Assembly: GCF_900166585.1 (NCBI RefSeq)
Contig: NZ_FVZC01000009.1
Coordinates: 992,001-1,056,000 of the forward strand
Reading direction: 5' to 3'
Length of the DNA: 64,000 nucleotides
Origin: Mesobacillus jeotgali
Lineage (GTDB): Bacteria; Bacillota; Bacilli; Bacillales; Cytobacillaceae
The stretch's first letter is position 1. Each line of letters opens with the position of its first letter. The position numbers and the translations under genes were made by a program. Positions 8,271 to 17,809 of the stretch are shown here, one piece after another. Under the pieces are notes generated by a model. The model saw nothing but the letters and a program-made list of their open reading frames with translations. It was not told the DNA's origin and did not search any database.

Positions 8271-8981
8271 GTGGAAATATTATATTATCCATTTATTGTT
8301 TTTACTGTTGGTTATTTGCTGTTAAGAGTAACGGGAAAAAAGGCTGTATCCCAAATGCATACTTTCGATTTACTATATATATTTGTCTTGACCAATATTA
8401 TTAGTGCGCCAGTAGAGGAAAGTAAAATGGAAAATGCATTATTAGATGCGGTTATAATTGTAATTCTTTATAAAATTTTAATTCGATTATCTTTACATAA
8501 TAAATTAAGATGGATTTTATATGAAAGACCAACAGTGTTAATACGAAATGGAGATATTGATCGAAAAGGGCTAAAAAAAGTGCGGATGCCTATGAATGAA
8601 TTATTGTCACATTTAAGGGTTAAAGGATATACGGATACGCAAAATATTGCAATGGCGACTATGGAGGAAACGGGCAGTATTAGCGTTATTCCTAAGTCGG
8701 AATATCGTCCAGTCCAACCCAATGATTTAAATTTAATGACACAGAAAGAATATGTTCCAATTCCATTGATAATGGACGGTCAAGTTATTTACCATAATTT
8801 AAAATATCTGCAATTAGAACAAAGCTGGCTTAGCAATGAGGTGAGGAAAACAGGTAAAAGTGTCGAAAACATTATGTTAGCCACCTATTTAAAAGATGGC
8901 AAGTTATTTATAGACGATAATGAATTGCAAAAACATAATTATGATCCATATTACTACGAGCCAGGAAATGAAAATTATTGA
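8271..8981 (+). CDS. DUF421 membrane protein (YetF family)
   Basis: 236 residues with three N-terminal membrane helices (GYLLLRVTGKKAVSQMHTFD is the family signature), followed by a cytosolic beta-rich DUF421 domain containing YERPTVLIRNGDID and MEETGSISVIPKSEYRPV. The GTG start at 8271 has AGGGAG at 8257-8262. B. subtilis YetF-type proteins have been linked to germination or membrane stress, but the activity is unknown. Confidence 0.88.
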   Translation: MEILYYPFIVFTVGYLLLRVTGKKAVSQMHTFDLLYIFVLTNIISAPVEESKMENALLDAVIIVILYKILIRLSLHNKLRWILYERPTVLIRNGDIDRKGLKKVRMPMNELLSHLRVKGYTDTQNIAMATMEETGSISVIPKSEYRPVQPNDLNLMTQKEYVPIPLIMDGQVIYHNLKYLQLEQSWLSNEVRKTGKSVENIMLATYLKDGKLFIDDNELQKHNYDPYYYEPGNENY

Positions 8982-9090
8982 TTCCTTAAGAAAGAGCATT
9001 TCATAGACTCGGTAAAATAATAGAAAAGGATACCTATAATCATAACGCGTTCGGTTTTTGAGTACAAAAGCTTAATTCGCATACAAATTA

Positions 9091-9128
9091 GCAGTCCAAT
9101 TACCCACGGAATTGGACTGCATCTTTTT
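9091..9128 (+). terminator. Rho-independent terminator after DUF421 gene
   Basis: GCAGTCCAATT (9091-9101) pairs perfectly with AATTGGACTGC (9110-9120), then ATCTTTTTG. The rest of 8982-9386 contains an imperfect inverted repeat near 9166-9206 and no gene. Confidence 0.8.
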
Positions 9129-9386
9129 GTTGATATATCAGCGTTTTACACTCGAATTTGCACTTTTTAGCATGGTGACAAAAATTATTGTCATGGTGCT
9201 AAATTGTATGCTATTTGTTATGTTGAAAGATGGAAACATGTTTCTGGATATTTTTATTAAAACGATATGAAGGATTATTCAACGAAAAGGCCAGTTTTGT
9301 TAAAGAAGTTTAGTTATGTAAATTAGTTCCAAAGATAAAAATTTCATTTATAATACAGATAATACCAGTTTAAAGGGGTCCTAAAC

Positions 9387-10202
9387 ATGGAACTAATCAC
9401 AAACAAAGTCGTTTTAATATCTGTATTCTTATTGGTTGTAACTACGATAGAAACATTAGCTTATTCTACAAGAATATCAGGGGCTAGGGTGAAGTTAATT
9501 GCTACTGCCTTATCTTTATTTAGTACACTAGTGATTATTTCAAGATTTTCAACGATGATACAGCAGCCCTTAACCGCTAAACTCATTGCAGAGGCTCCCG
9601 ATACAAATAAACTTCAATTCATTGAGGAACAATACAGGATTTTAATCGGTGTTACATCCATTGGTGTTTTACTTGGTATCGCTTTGTTCCCCACTTTTAT
9701 AAATATTTTCTCAAGAGCAATTATACAGCTATCTAAAGAGCGTGGTTCTTTAGTTTCACTATTTGTCAAACAATTCAATGTCTCTGGTTTTAAAAAAGTT
9801 ATTAAATGTGACAGGATTCCAAGATGGTCATACCTTAACGGAGTAACTTTAAAGACCATTCCTAAACGTCTTTTTTTAATTAACGTTATTATTTCTGCAG
9901 TTTTTACGACAGGTGTCCTTTCTTCGATTTATGCTTCAATGTTAGTCCCAAGTGATTATGCCCAGGCTGCATTGATGTCATCTGGAATTATTAATGGAAT
10001 CGCGACTATTCTTCTAACCTTGTTTGTAGACCCTAAAGCTTCTGTTTTGGCTGATAGGGTAGTTAACAATCAAAGTCAGTATATATACTTGAAAAGTTAT
10101 TCTCTCACAATGGTTAGCTCCAAATTGGTGGGGACGATTGCTGCTCAGTTAATATTCATTCCAGCTGCGTATTATGTCGCTTGGTTCGCTAAATGGATCT
10201 AG
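9387..10202 (+). CDS. amj: lipid II flippase Amj
   Basis: 271-residue membrane protein with about six hydrophobic segments and the Amj (formerly YdaH) signature ETLAYSTRISGARVKLIATALSLFSTLVIISRFSTMIQQPL at residues 21-62. Amj flips lipid II for cell wall synthesis and backs up MurJ when that is inhibited. The ATG at 9387 follows AAAGGGG. Length matches the family. It is single-gene, flanked by non-coding AT-rich sequence. Confidence 0.88.
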   Translation: MELITNKVVLISVFLLVVTTIETLAYSTRISGARVKLIATALSLFSTLVIISRFSTMIQQPLTAKLIAEAPDTNKLQFIEEQYRILIGVTSIGVLLGIALFPTFINIFSRAIIQLSKERGSLVSLFVKQFNVSGFKKVIKCDRIPRWSYLNGVTLKTIPKRLFLINVIISAVFTTGVLSSIYASMLVPSDYAQAALMSSGIINGIATILLTLFVDPKASVLADRVVNNQSQYIYLKSYSLTMVSSKLVGTIAAQLIFIPAAYYVAWFAKWI

Positions 10203-10282
10203 GCTTATTAAACTACTAAAACAGAATTTCCTAAGTGTTTATATAATAGGTTCAACTTAACTAATTCAAAGGTGGGCATGTA

Positions 10283-10500
10283 ATGATAGGATCTTCAGAA
10301 ATAAATAAAACAATTAGAAGAATCTTATCACCTCATTGAGAGAAGCGGTATTTAATAGAGTGAATTCGAGACAAAGTTGAGCTTGGACTGACCACTGCTT
10401 CTGGGTATTAGAAAGCAAAGTATGTTGCAGAATATCTAAAAGACAGTGAAAAGATAAATAAATATACCTAATTCTTTGATATGGAGCAAAAAAGAATTAA
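10283..10500 (+). pseudogene. decayed hypothetical gene
   Basis: After AAAGGTGGGC, an ATG at 10283 opens MIGSSEINKTIRRILSPH, then a stop; the next frame pieces read REAVFNRVNSRQS and AWTDHCFWVLESK, again with stops. The INKTIRRIL...GF.RVNSR order recalls DUF4304-type proteins, but the match is by eye only. The gene is broken by at least three stops. Confidence 0.4.
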
Positions 10501-10603
10501 TATGTAAATCATCTAATAGGTTGCCATAATCCAAATGGAATAACACTTTTTGGGTATTCTTATTTAAGAAAGTTGCAGTTATGTTGAACAAGGAGAATGA
10601 AAG

Positions 10604-10740
10604 TTGGATAAAGAAAAACTAGAATATATAAAAGTCAGAAGTTGAGTTGTGATTGCAATTAGCATAGCTATAATTGCTTATGTTATTTATCCAGCTATGT
10701 AGTTTATTAACCAAACGAAGCAGGAGTTAAAGAAGTTTTT
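10604..10740 (+). pseudogene. remnant of a short membrane protein gene
   Basis: The TTG at 10604 opens MDKEKLEYIKVRS, then a TGA, then VVIAISIAIIAYVIYPAM and a TAG. One sense codon in place of the first stop would restore a small single-pass protein. A tail similar to the dispersed repeat (AACGAAGCAGG) follows. The rest of 10203-10832 holds nothing recognised. Confidence 0.35.
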
Positions 10741-10832
10741 CTTTTTTGGATAGGTGCAAACTGTGTAGGAGGAGCTTATGAATGAATTGTATAAGTTGTT
10801 AGAAAATAAATTTCATAAAAAGGTGGAATTAT

Positions 10833-11795
10833 ATGCCTAAAATTGACAATATGTTAGCAATTCTATGGATGCTTCGTTCAGGTGAAAAAATTACTGCAAA
10901 ACAAATTTCAGAAAAGTTAGAGATGAATATAAGGACTGTGTATCGTTATATTGATACCATTTCAACAAGTGGCGTACCTATAATTTCAGAACCTGGACAT
11001 AACGGTGGATACACTTTATTGAACAACTTTATTGAGGCTCCTCTTTTTTTTGATTTTGAGGAGCAAACTTCCCTATTCCACGCTGCTGTTTTTGCAGAAG
11101 AAGCCGGATATTATGGAGGTGAAGCACTTAATAGGGCTATTTCAAAACTAAGTAAATACTCAAATCAAGAGCAGGAAACAAAGATAAATCAACATTTAAC
11201 TAGTCTTGAAGTAATAAATCGATTAAGTTCACTCTCTAAGGAACCTTTTTTGAAAGAGTTGGAGCAGGCCGTTGCTGACGGGTACTCCGTAAAAATTCTT
11301 TACCATAAAAGTGGCGAAAAGCAATTAAATTATAGAGTGGTCGATCCGTACAGAATTATCTATTGGAATAATAAGTGGTATGTGATTGGATTTTGTCAGC
11401 TTAGGAATGAAATCCGTAGTTTTAGAGTCAATCGAATTGAAAATCTAATGCTAACCGAAAATAAGTTTAACCGGCCAGAAAATTTTTCAGCTCGTGACTT
11501 TTTTATAAAAAGTCTTCTTCCTACTATAGAAGATAAGGAAGGGATTATTTCTTTGGTTATTAATGGGGATAAAAATGTATTGGATGATATTTGCCAACAT
11601 TGGTTTTTAGGACATTATTTACAAGAACGGACTTCAAATCAAGCAGTTTTTCTTCTTGAAAAAGATATAATACATACATATGTACCTTATTTACTTTTAC
11701 CGTACAATAAATCTATTAAAGTTATTGAGCCAATAAGTCTTAAGAAAAGACTTATTGAAGTTCTGTCGGAATTAATAAAATTTCATCAAGTATGA
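10833..11795 (+). CDS. HTH-WYL transcriptional regulator (YafY type)
   Basis: 320 residues. An N-terminal HTH_11 helix-turn-helix (residues about 5-60, KITAKQISEKLEMNIRTVYRYIDTI) is followed by a linker and a WYL domain (residues about 140-215, VVDPYRIIYWNNKWYVIGFC) and a C-terminal WCX-like segment. WYL domains sense ligands such as nucleotides. The ATG follows AAAAAGGTGG. It is likely a regulator of the following DJ-1/PfpI gene or of itself, though a terminator separates them. Confidence 0.9.
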   Translation: MPKIDNMLAILWMLRSGEKITAKQISEKLEMNIRTVYRYIDTISTSGVPIISEPGHNGGYTLLNNFIEAPLFFDFEEQTSLFHAAVFAEEAGYYGGEALNRAISKLSKYSNQEQETKINQHLTSLEVINRLSSLSKEPFLKELEQAVADGYSVKILYHKSGEKQLNYRVVDPYRIIYWNNKWYVIGFCQLRNEIRSFRVNRIENLMLTENKFNRPENFSARDFFIKSLLPTIEDKEGIISLVINGDKNVLDDICQHWFLGHYLQERTSNQAVFLLEKDIIHTYVPYLLLPYNKSIKVIEPISLKKRLIEVLSELIKFHQV

Positions 11796-11797
11796 TA

Positions 11798-11835
11798 ACT
11801 TCCCTGACGTTAACTGTCAGGGAAGTTTTATTATA
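11798..11835 (+). terminator. terminator after WYL regulator
   Basis: AACTTCCCTGAC and GTCAGGGAAGTT form a near-perfect hairpin (11797-11827) followed by TTATTA. It divides the regulator from the next gene. Confidence 0.85.
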
Positions 11836-11869
11836 ATAGCTATATCAATTGTGATTGGAGTGTTAATGG

Positions 11870-12520
11870 ATGCAAACAAAAAAAGTTTTTCTATATGTAT
11901 TTAATAAAATGTCGGACTGGGAATATGGATATTTAATTGCTGAACTAAACTCAGGAAGATATTTCAAAAAAGATTTATCACCTTTAAGTGTAATTACAGT
12001 AGGAGCTAATAATGAAATGATTACTACTATGGGAGGACTGAGCATAAAACCAGATATTTCCCTTGAGGAATGTACTCTTGAGAGTAAAGATCTTTTAATT
12101 TTACCAGGAGGGACTACTTGGAGTGAAGAAATTCATCAACCTATCTTGGAAAGAATTGGCCAAGCTTTAAAAATTGGCACTATTGTTGCTGCAATTTGTG
12201 GTGCAACTGAGGCCCTTGCGAATAGGGGATACTTAGATACTAGAAAGCATACAAGTAATAATTTAGAATACACTAAAATGGTATGTCCTAACTATAAAGG
12301 AGAAGAGTTCTATGAGGTGGGATCAGCCGCAGCTGATGCGAATTTAATTACTGCATCAGGAATAGCTCCTCTGGAATTTGCGATGGAAGTACTGAAAAAA
12401 TTAGATGTATTTGCACCAGATACATTACATTCTTGGTATAACCTAAATAAGACTCATAAACCTGAATACTACTTCCAGTTAATGAATTCAATAAATAGCC
12501 GAGCTGAAAAATCTACTTAG
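11870..12520 (+). CDS. DJ-1/PfpI family protein (class I glutamine amidotransferase-like)
   Basis: 216 residues with the DJ-1/PfpI fold. C110 in VAAICGATEALA is the nucleophile-elbow cysteine, and LLILPGGTTW is the conserved strand and loop before it. HTSNNLEYTKMVCPNY follows as in YdeA/YoaZ-type Bacillus proteins. ATG at 11870, GGAG at 11857-11860. Possible roles are glyoxalase III, deglycase or stress chaperone; none can be chosen from sequence. Confidence 0.85.
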   Translation: MQTKKVFLYVFNKMSDWEYGYLIAELNSGRYFKKDLSPLSVITVGANNEMITTMGGLSIKPDISLEECTLESKDLLILPGGTTWSEEIHQPILERIGQALKIGTIVAAICGATEALANRGYLDTRKHTSNNLEYTKMVCPNYKGEEFYEVGSAAADANLITASGIAPLEFAMEVLKKLDVFAPDTLHSWYNLNKTHKPEYYFQLMNSINSRAEKST

Positions 12521-12560
12521 CAGTTTTATATTAATTCAAATAGAAATAAGGAAGTAACTG

Positions 12561-12612
12561 AAAAGCTCACTTTCTCTATTTTGTTTTGCAGAGAAGTTGG
12601 GCTTTTTTGAAA
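12561..12612 (+). terminator. terminator after DJ-1/PfpI gene
   Basis: AAAAGCTCACTTTCTCT pairs with AGAGAAGTTGGGCTTTT with one bulge, then T residues. Confidence 0.7.
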
Positions 12613-12746
12613 TTTCCTTGTGGTTGAAAATCACTTTTTCCTGCCACTACCCATTAGTGAAGATACATGTAACATTCCTGAAAGAAGTTTGTGAAGAAAT
12701 GGACTTAAACGTATGGATGCAAATGTTCAACAACACACTAATAAAA

Positions 12747-12785
12747 AAAACTCAGTGCTTTTTATGGCTCTGAGTTTCTTTATAT
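12747..12785. terminator. second hairpin in convergent region
   Basis: AAAACTCAG and CTGAGTTT form a short stem with an A-run on the left and T-rich flank on the right. It lies between the plus-strand DJ-1 gene and the minus-strand operon ending at 12922. Confidence 0.5.
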
Positions 12786-12921
12786 TCTTATATAACTACC
12801 TATTAATCAAGTTATTGGGAGAAATCCCCTGTTAAATTATATTCTGTATTTAAAATTCTCGTATTAGTGAAGCCTATCTAATTAAAAGCACCCTGAATTA
12901 TGGGATTTATTAGCTAACATC

Positions 12922-13317
12922 CTAGTTGCTAGTCTTTTCAATGAAAAAGGTAACCACAACAAACAGAATAAAGGCGACCAACAGTAATGATCCGCCGACG
13001 ATGAACAGAACCATTACGAAAGTTTCACCCAGATTGAAGGGGTTGAGGTTGTACATCCACATGCCGACGGTTAGTCCCAGAGCACCGACCATACCGGTAA
13101 TGCTGTGAATGGCTACGAGTTTTTTAGATTTGATTTTATAGTTTTTGTAAAAGATTCCCCAGGCGAATACGGACAGCCAGCCGACTAACAGGATGTGGGC
13201 GTGGATTGGGCGCATGGCATAGTCGCCAGCACCCGCCATGTGTGAACCCATGAAAGTACCAATTAGTCCAAATATAGCTGCAAATCGTATAAGCCGAATA
13301 CTCCAAGTTTGTTCCAT
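12922..13317 (-). CDS. small four-helix membrane protein, cytochrome-oxidase-subunit-I-like
   Basis: 131 residues with four membrane segments. MRPIHAHILLVGWLSVFAWG, with two histidines close to a helix start, resembles a piece of the haem-copper oxidase / NorB subunit I fold, and similar short Bacillus proteins are annotated that way. It follows the kinase gene by 4 bases and ends the minus-strand unit, so it is probably co-expressed with the MMPL transporter. Haem binding is a guess from the histidines. Confidence 0.65.
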   Translation of the reverse strand: MEQTWSIRLIRFAAIFGLIGTFMGSHMAGAGDYAMRPIHAHILLVGWLSVFAWGIFYKNYKIKSKKLVAIHSITGMVGALGLTVGMWMYNLNPFNLGETFVMVLFIVGGSLLLVAFILFVVVTFFIEKTSN

Positions 13318-13321
13318 TTTT

Positions 13322-14716
13322 TTATTCCTCCGTTTGTTTTTCTATCGGTAGCTTTATCGTAAAAGACGTACCCATTTGAATCTCGCTCTCCACTTCAATT
13401 GTTCCATCGTGTAACTCGATAATATGTTTGACGATTGACAATCCTAAACCCGTGCCATCCTTCTTTCGGGCTGCATCGACTCGATAAAAGCGTTCGAAGA
13501 CCTTTGAGGCCTGTTCCTCAGTCATGCCGATTCCGGTGTCTTTGAAGATGATGGCGGTGTAATCATCATTCTGAGTAATCTTGATAAAAATACTGCCGCC
13601 GTTTTGATTGTATTTAATCGCATTCGTGAGCAGGTTGTCCCATACCGTCATAAGCAGTTCAGGGTCCGCCTGAATCGGGGAAGGGGGGAGCTGGTAAGAA
13701 ATTTCAATCTCTTTTTCCTCCAGCCGCCACTGATGCCGTCTTACTGTTTCCTTGATCTGTGTGTCAATCCTTGTGACACCAAGCTTCATCGGGTAGGATT
13801 TTTGATCCAGGGAAGTAAGAAGCAGCAATTGTTTCGTCAGATTGGACAGCCTCTTGGATTCCTGGTCTATTATTTCAACATATTCAAGGTGCTCCTCATC
13901 AAGCTTCTGTGTTTTTAAAAGCTCTGCGTATCCCTGAATATTCATCAAAGGTGATTGAAAGTCATGGGACACATTATTGATGAACGATTTACGCGCTTCA
14001 TCATTATGCTGCAGCTGCGTCTGCATGATGCCGAAGCTTTCGGCAAGCTGGCCAATTTCATCTTTGCGATAGATGTTCAAAGGGAAGTTGAAATTTTCCC
14101 TTGTGATTTCCCTGGTGGCTTCTGTCAGTTTGGTGATTGGTTTGATCAGGTGCTTGGCAAACCAGATGACTCCGCTGATACTCACGATTGAAACAGCAAC
14201 AAAAAACCAGGCGAAAATGACATGAACATCTGAAAATAATAGTTTATTATTTGGCCTCAGGTATAAGCCAAAGTTCTCGTCAGCAATTGTGAAGGGAACG
14301 CCCACGGTATTATCAAGCTGGTTTGAAAAATGGCTCATCATCATCCAGCCAGCATTTGAAAGATCCATCCCGTGGTAAATTTCTTTATCTTTAATCACCG
14401 ACATTGCCTCAGGTGGAAGGTTCTTTTTTGAAAAAGGTTCGCCGAAAAAGAATTCCTCACCCGATTCACTTAATACGTAGATTTGATACCCCAGTTTACT
14501 GACCGAATCAAGATAAGCCACGAAGCTTACATGACTGGTAGAATGCATTTGTTGAAGACTCGAGGCCATCTCTTCAGCAATGATCACATTCTGCCGATCG
14601 ATTCTTCCTTTTGTCGAGGTCATATAGACCCAATTGGCCAAAATAAAAGCTATGATAATGCTGATTCCAAGGATGAGAAGGGTTGCGATGATGAACTTCC
14701 TGTATAAAGTTTTCAT
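13322..14716 (-). CDS. sensor histidine kinase, HssS-like
   Basis: 464 residues from the ATG at 14716, which has AGAGGAA upstream and overlaps the regulator stop (ATGA). Order: membrane helix 1 (about 8-30), extracellular sensor with GYQIYVLS...FFFGEPF...YHGMDL...DNTVGVPF...LYLRP, helix 2, HAMP, HisKA with H251 (NNVSHDFQSP), and HATPase with NAIKYNQNGG, DTGIGM and GTGLGLSI. The sensor pattern closely follows the haem-stress kinase HssS. The ligand here is inferred only. Confidence 0.88.
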   Translation of the reverse strand: MKTLYRKFIIATLLILGISIIIAFILANWVYMTSTKGRIDRQNVIIAEEMASSLQQMHSTSHVSFVAYLDSVSKLGYQIYVLSESGEEFFFGEPFSKKNLPPEAMSVIKDKEIYHGMDLSNAGWMMMSHFSNQLDNTVGVPFTIADENFGLYLRPNNKLLFSDVHVIFAWFFVAVSIVSISGVIWFAKHLIKPITKLTEATREITRENFNFPLNIYRKDEIGQLAESFGIMQTQLQHNDEARKSFINNVSHDFQSPLMNIQGYAELLKTQKLDEEHLEYVEIIDQESKRLSNLTKQLLLLTSLDQKSYPMKLGVTRIDTQIKETVRRHQWRLEEKEIEISYQLPPSPIQADPELLMTVWDNLLTNAIKYNQNGGSIFIKITQNDDYTAIIFKDTGIGMTEEQASKVFERFYRVDAARKKDGTGLGLSIVKHIIELHDGTIEVESEIQMGTSFTIKLPIEKQTEE

Positions 14717-15384
14717 TTCAATTCCTCTAGTCTGTAACCAATTCCGCGGATTGTCTGAATTTCTACACAAGCCTGGTGCTTCTTCAGCCGGTCACGAATC
14801 CGATTGATATGAGTGTTGAGTGTTTGTTCACTGCCTTCATAGTCAGCTCCCCAGGCTTGTTCAATTAAAGCCGCACGGGGAGTGGTTTTATTCATCCGTG
14901 AGGCCAGAATGCTTAATAGCTCGAATTCCTTAAGAGGAAAAAGAATCGTTTCTTGATTGATCTCCACCTCAAAACTGTTTCGATCAATCTTCATATTTCC
15001 GACCTGTATGATCGAATCGATAACTCGCTGCATCCTTCTCAAGACCACGGCGACTCTAAATAAAAGTTCCTTCACTTCGAATGGCTTTACAATATAATCC
15101 TCAGTACCCGACAGGAATCCTTCTTCTTTATCGCTTAACTGGCCTTTTGCGGTGAGGAGGATGACGGGAATCTCCCAGTCACTGGTCAGGATTTTAGTCA
15201 GTTCGAAGCCATTCATGCCGGGCATCATTACATCGACAATCGCCAGGTCTACATTGTGATTCTCAAGCAAGGACAAAGCTTCCTCGGCATCGTTTGCCCT
15301 GAACACCTGATAACCTTCCTGGGTTAAATGGATGGTCACAAGTCTTTGGATATTTGCATCATCATCTACAACCAAAATTCTCAT
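14713..15384 (-). CDS. OmpR/PhoB-family response regulator, HssR-like
   Basis: 223 residues: a receiver domain with DDD at 7-9, phospho-acceptor D51 (AIVDVMMPG) and K in DYIVKPFEVKELLFR, then a winged-helix DNA-binding domain ending RDRLKK...IQTIRGIGYRLEE. Several stretches (LSDKE.FLSGT.DY..KPFEVKEL.FR) resemble staphylococcal HssR. The gene is translationally coupled to the kinase through the ATGA overlap. It presumably controls the upstream MMPL gene and its own operon. Confidence 0.9.
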   Translation of the reverse strand: MRILVVDDDANIQRLVTIHLTQEGYQVFRANDAEEALSLLENHNVDLAIVDVMMPGMNGFELTKILTSDWEIPVILLTAKGQLSDKEEGFLSGTEDYIVKPFEVKELLFRVAVVLRRMQRVIDSIIQVGNMKIDRNSFEVEINQETILFPLKEFELLSILASRMNKTTPRAALIEQAWGADYEGSEQTLNTHINRIRDRLKKHQACVEIQTIRGIGYRLEELK

Positions 15385-15431
15385 ACTTCAGCCTCCTAAA
15401 AGGGGAAATGGAGAGGAGGCCTCTCCATTCT

Positions 15432-17552
15432 TTATTGAATCTCCGGACTGGTTTGCTTGTCTTTTTCAAAGAAAAGAATCAGGGCAGGAAGCAGCATGCC
15501 GCGGACAAGGAAGGTGTCAATCAGGATCCCGATCGCTACCATGAATCCGAAAATGAACAGGTCGGCAATTGGCATCGTTGTTAGGGCTGCAAATGTTGCG
15601 GCCAGAATGATCCCTGCGGACGAAATGACACCGCCTGTATTGCGGATGGCTATTTCCAATGCTTCTTTCACTTTATGTTTCTTGCGTTCCTCGATAAAGC
15701 GTGACGCTAAAATTATATTATAATCGATTCCCAATGCGACCAGGAAGATGAATGCATAGACTGGCACACGGGTACTGATTGCCTCATATCCAAACAGGAC
15801 ATCGATGAGGAATACACCGAGGCCTAGTGCGGATAGATAAGAAAGCAGGATGGTGGCCATCATGTAAAATGGCATTTTCAAGCTGCGAGTCAGCACTACG
15901 AGCAATACAAGAATCAGGATCGTTTCAAGCGATGCAATCTTAATGATGTCGCCATCATTGTATTCGCGCTCGTCGATCAGCTTAGGGGTTACTCCGCTAT
16001 AATAGGCGTCAGCATCCAGACCTAAATTATCAAGAATTTCAGGTGTTTGATTCTGCAAACCTTCAATATAATCCATTGCCTCGACAGAGTACGGATTCAT
16101 TGCGAGGGCAACGCTGAACTTGGCAGCTTCTCCATTATCCGTCAATCCGGATAAGCGGACTGAAGCAATCTCTTCTTCAGCCTGCAGTTTTTCGCTGAGT
16201 TTCATTGCATCTGCTTCAGATAACGCTCTGTCACTTTCAATCAACAGTGTAGTAGGGGCGAGTTCTCCCTTGTCATATCTCTGTTCAACTATTTCATAGC
16301 CAACGCGGGAAGGCAAATCTTCCGGGAAGCTTTTCACCATGTCGAATTCATACTCAAGGTTGAAAACGTTCAAGGCAGTAACAATCAGAAAGATGCCTAC
16401 AATCCCGCCGGAAAGCCCTGGCTTATTCACTACGAATTTAGCAACAGGTCCCCACACACCATGCTTGACCTCTTTTTCTACACCATATTTAGGTACCTTT
16501 GGCCAGAATGCTTTTCGTCCAAACAAGGCGAACAAGGCAGGTACGAGTGTTACGGAAGCAATCATGATAAAGAACATGGCGGTACCGAAAATCGGAGCAA
16601 AGTTCTGGTAATCACGGAAATCAGCAAACAGAAGTACAAGCATCGCAGCAAGAACGGTTCCGCCGGCAAAGAAGACAGGCTCGCCCGTAGCGCGCATTGC
16701 ATGCTTCATAGCATCAAATTTATTTTCATAATGATTCAATTCTTCACGGAAACGCGAGAACACGAACAACGAATAATCAATAACGGCCGCGAACAAGAGG
16801 ATACTCATGATTGAGGTGGTCTGGTTATTGATTTCCAGTCCGCCTGCTCCCATCAGGGCAACACTCTGGTTAACCACCTGATAAACAATCACTGTGGCCA
16901 GTAATGGAATGATGGCCAGGAGCGGTGATCGGTAAATGACAATCAGCAGAACAAGAATAATACCGACTGTCGCCAATAACAAGACGAAATCAGCCCGTTC
17001 AAAAAGCTTGATTGTATCCCCGGCAATTCCGGCAGGTCCGGTAATATAAAATGCCGTGCTTTCAAGCTTGTCAGCAATGCCAGTTCCAATTTCTGTTGCG
17101 CGATCGTTGATTTCAGCATACTCATCATTACCCAATCCGGGTTCAAGCTCCATAGGGACAATCATAGTAGATTTATCTTCAGAAATAAAGGAGCCCAGTG
17201 CCTGTGGAGGAAGGGTACGAGTATCGACTATATTCTTAATCCCCTCAATGTCTTCAGCAATGATCCCGTCAAGGATTTGATTCACTTCATCAAGATTTAT
17301 AACGCCGTTTTCGTTATGGAAAACAAGAATACCTGGAGTTCCCTGTGCATTCGGGAAATAATCCTCCGTTTTTTGCTGTGCGATGATTGATTTTGCCTCA
17401 TCGGGCAGCGATTGGAAATTGTTAATCTTGTAATCGCCAAGCTTAGGCCCGGCGCTTAAGCCAATCATCAACACCAGCCAGGCGATGATGGTAATCCACA
17501 TGCCGCGCTTTGTTGAAACACGGTCTGTGATGGAATGAAGCATTTTCTTCAT
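15432..17552 (-). CDS. MMPL family transporter (RND superfamily)
   Basis: 706 residues with about twelve membrane helices in two halves, each starting with a helix and a large extracellular domain (residues about 40-170 and 390-520). The MMPL core AAVIDYSLFVFSRFREEL and its second copy VALGIDYNIILASRFIEERKKH are clear, including the conserved D-Y pairs for proton use. The ATG follows GGAGG on the minus strand. The gene leads a four-gene unit with its likely regulators; the substrate may be a lipid or toxic hydrophobic compound. Confidence 0.92.
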   Translation of the reverse strand: MKKMLHSITDRVSTKRGMWITIIAWLVLMIGLSAGPKLGDYKINNFQSLPDEAKSIIAQQKTEDYFPNAQGTPGILVFHNENGVINLDEVNQILDGIIAEDIEGIKNIVDTRTLPPQALGSFISEDKSTMIVPMELEPGLGNDEYAEINDRATEIGTGIADKLESTAFYITGPAGIAGDTIKLFERADFVLLLATVGIILVLLIVIYRSPLLAIIPLLATVIVYQVVNQSVALMGAGGLEINNQTTSIMSILLFAAVIDYSLFVFSRFREELNHYENKFDAMKHAMRATGEPVFFAGGTVLAAMLVLLFADFRDYQNFAPIFGTAMFFIMIASVTLVPALFALFGRKAFWPKVPKYGVEKEVKHGVWGPVAKFVVNKPGLSGGIVGIFLIVTALNVFNLEYEFDMVKSFPEDLPSRVGYEIVEQRYDKGELAPTTLLIESDRALSEADAMKLSEKLQAEEEIASVRLSGLTDNGEAAKFSVALAMNPYSVEAMDYIEGLQNQTPEILDNLGLDADAYYSGVTPKLIDEREYNDGDIIKIASLETILILVLLVVLTRSLKMPFYMMATILLSYLSALGLGVFLIDVLFGYEAISTRVPVYAFIFLVALGIDYNIILASRFIEERKKHKVKEALEIAIRNTGGVISSAGIILAATFAALTTMPIADLFIFGFMVAIGILIDTFLVRGMLLPALILFFEKDKQTSPEIQ

Positions 17553-17809
17553 TGTATAAAGCCTCCTATGTCATTTTCTCGAATTGATTGCTATTCAATC
17601 GGAATCCGAGCACTTTCAGGGCTTTTCAGATAAAAAGATGAAACAGGATTAATTGCTATTTTAAAAAAGCCCTTCAGTCAATGAACATCATATAGTATTA
17701 AAATAAACACAACCTCAACTTTCAATTACAAATGTTGATTTTGATAAAAACAGGAATAAACCACCAAAATGTAGAATGGTTAGGAAGAAACGTAACTAGG
17801 GGGGAAGTT

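Noticed and set aside
9166..9206. Inverted repeat TTTAGCATGGTGACA ... TGTCATGGTGCTAAA as a terminator
   Set aside because: The arms mismatch in the centre (12 of 15) and no T-run follows; possible operator but unsupported.
16461..16814. 117-residue ORF antisense to the MMPL gene
   Set aside because: The MMPL frame is complete and well conserved; the antisense frame lacks start signals.
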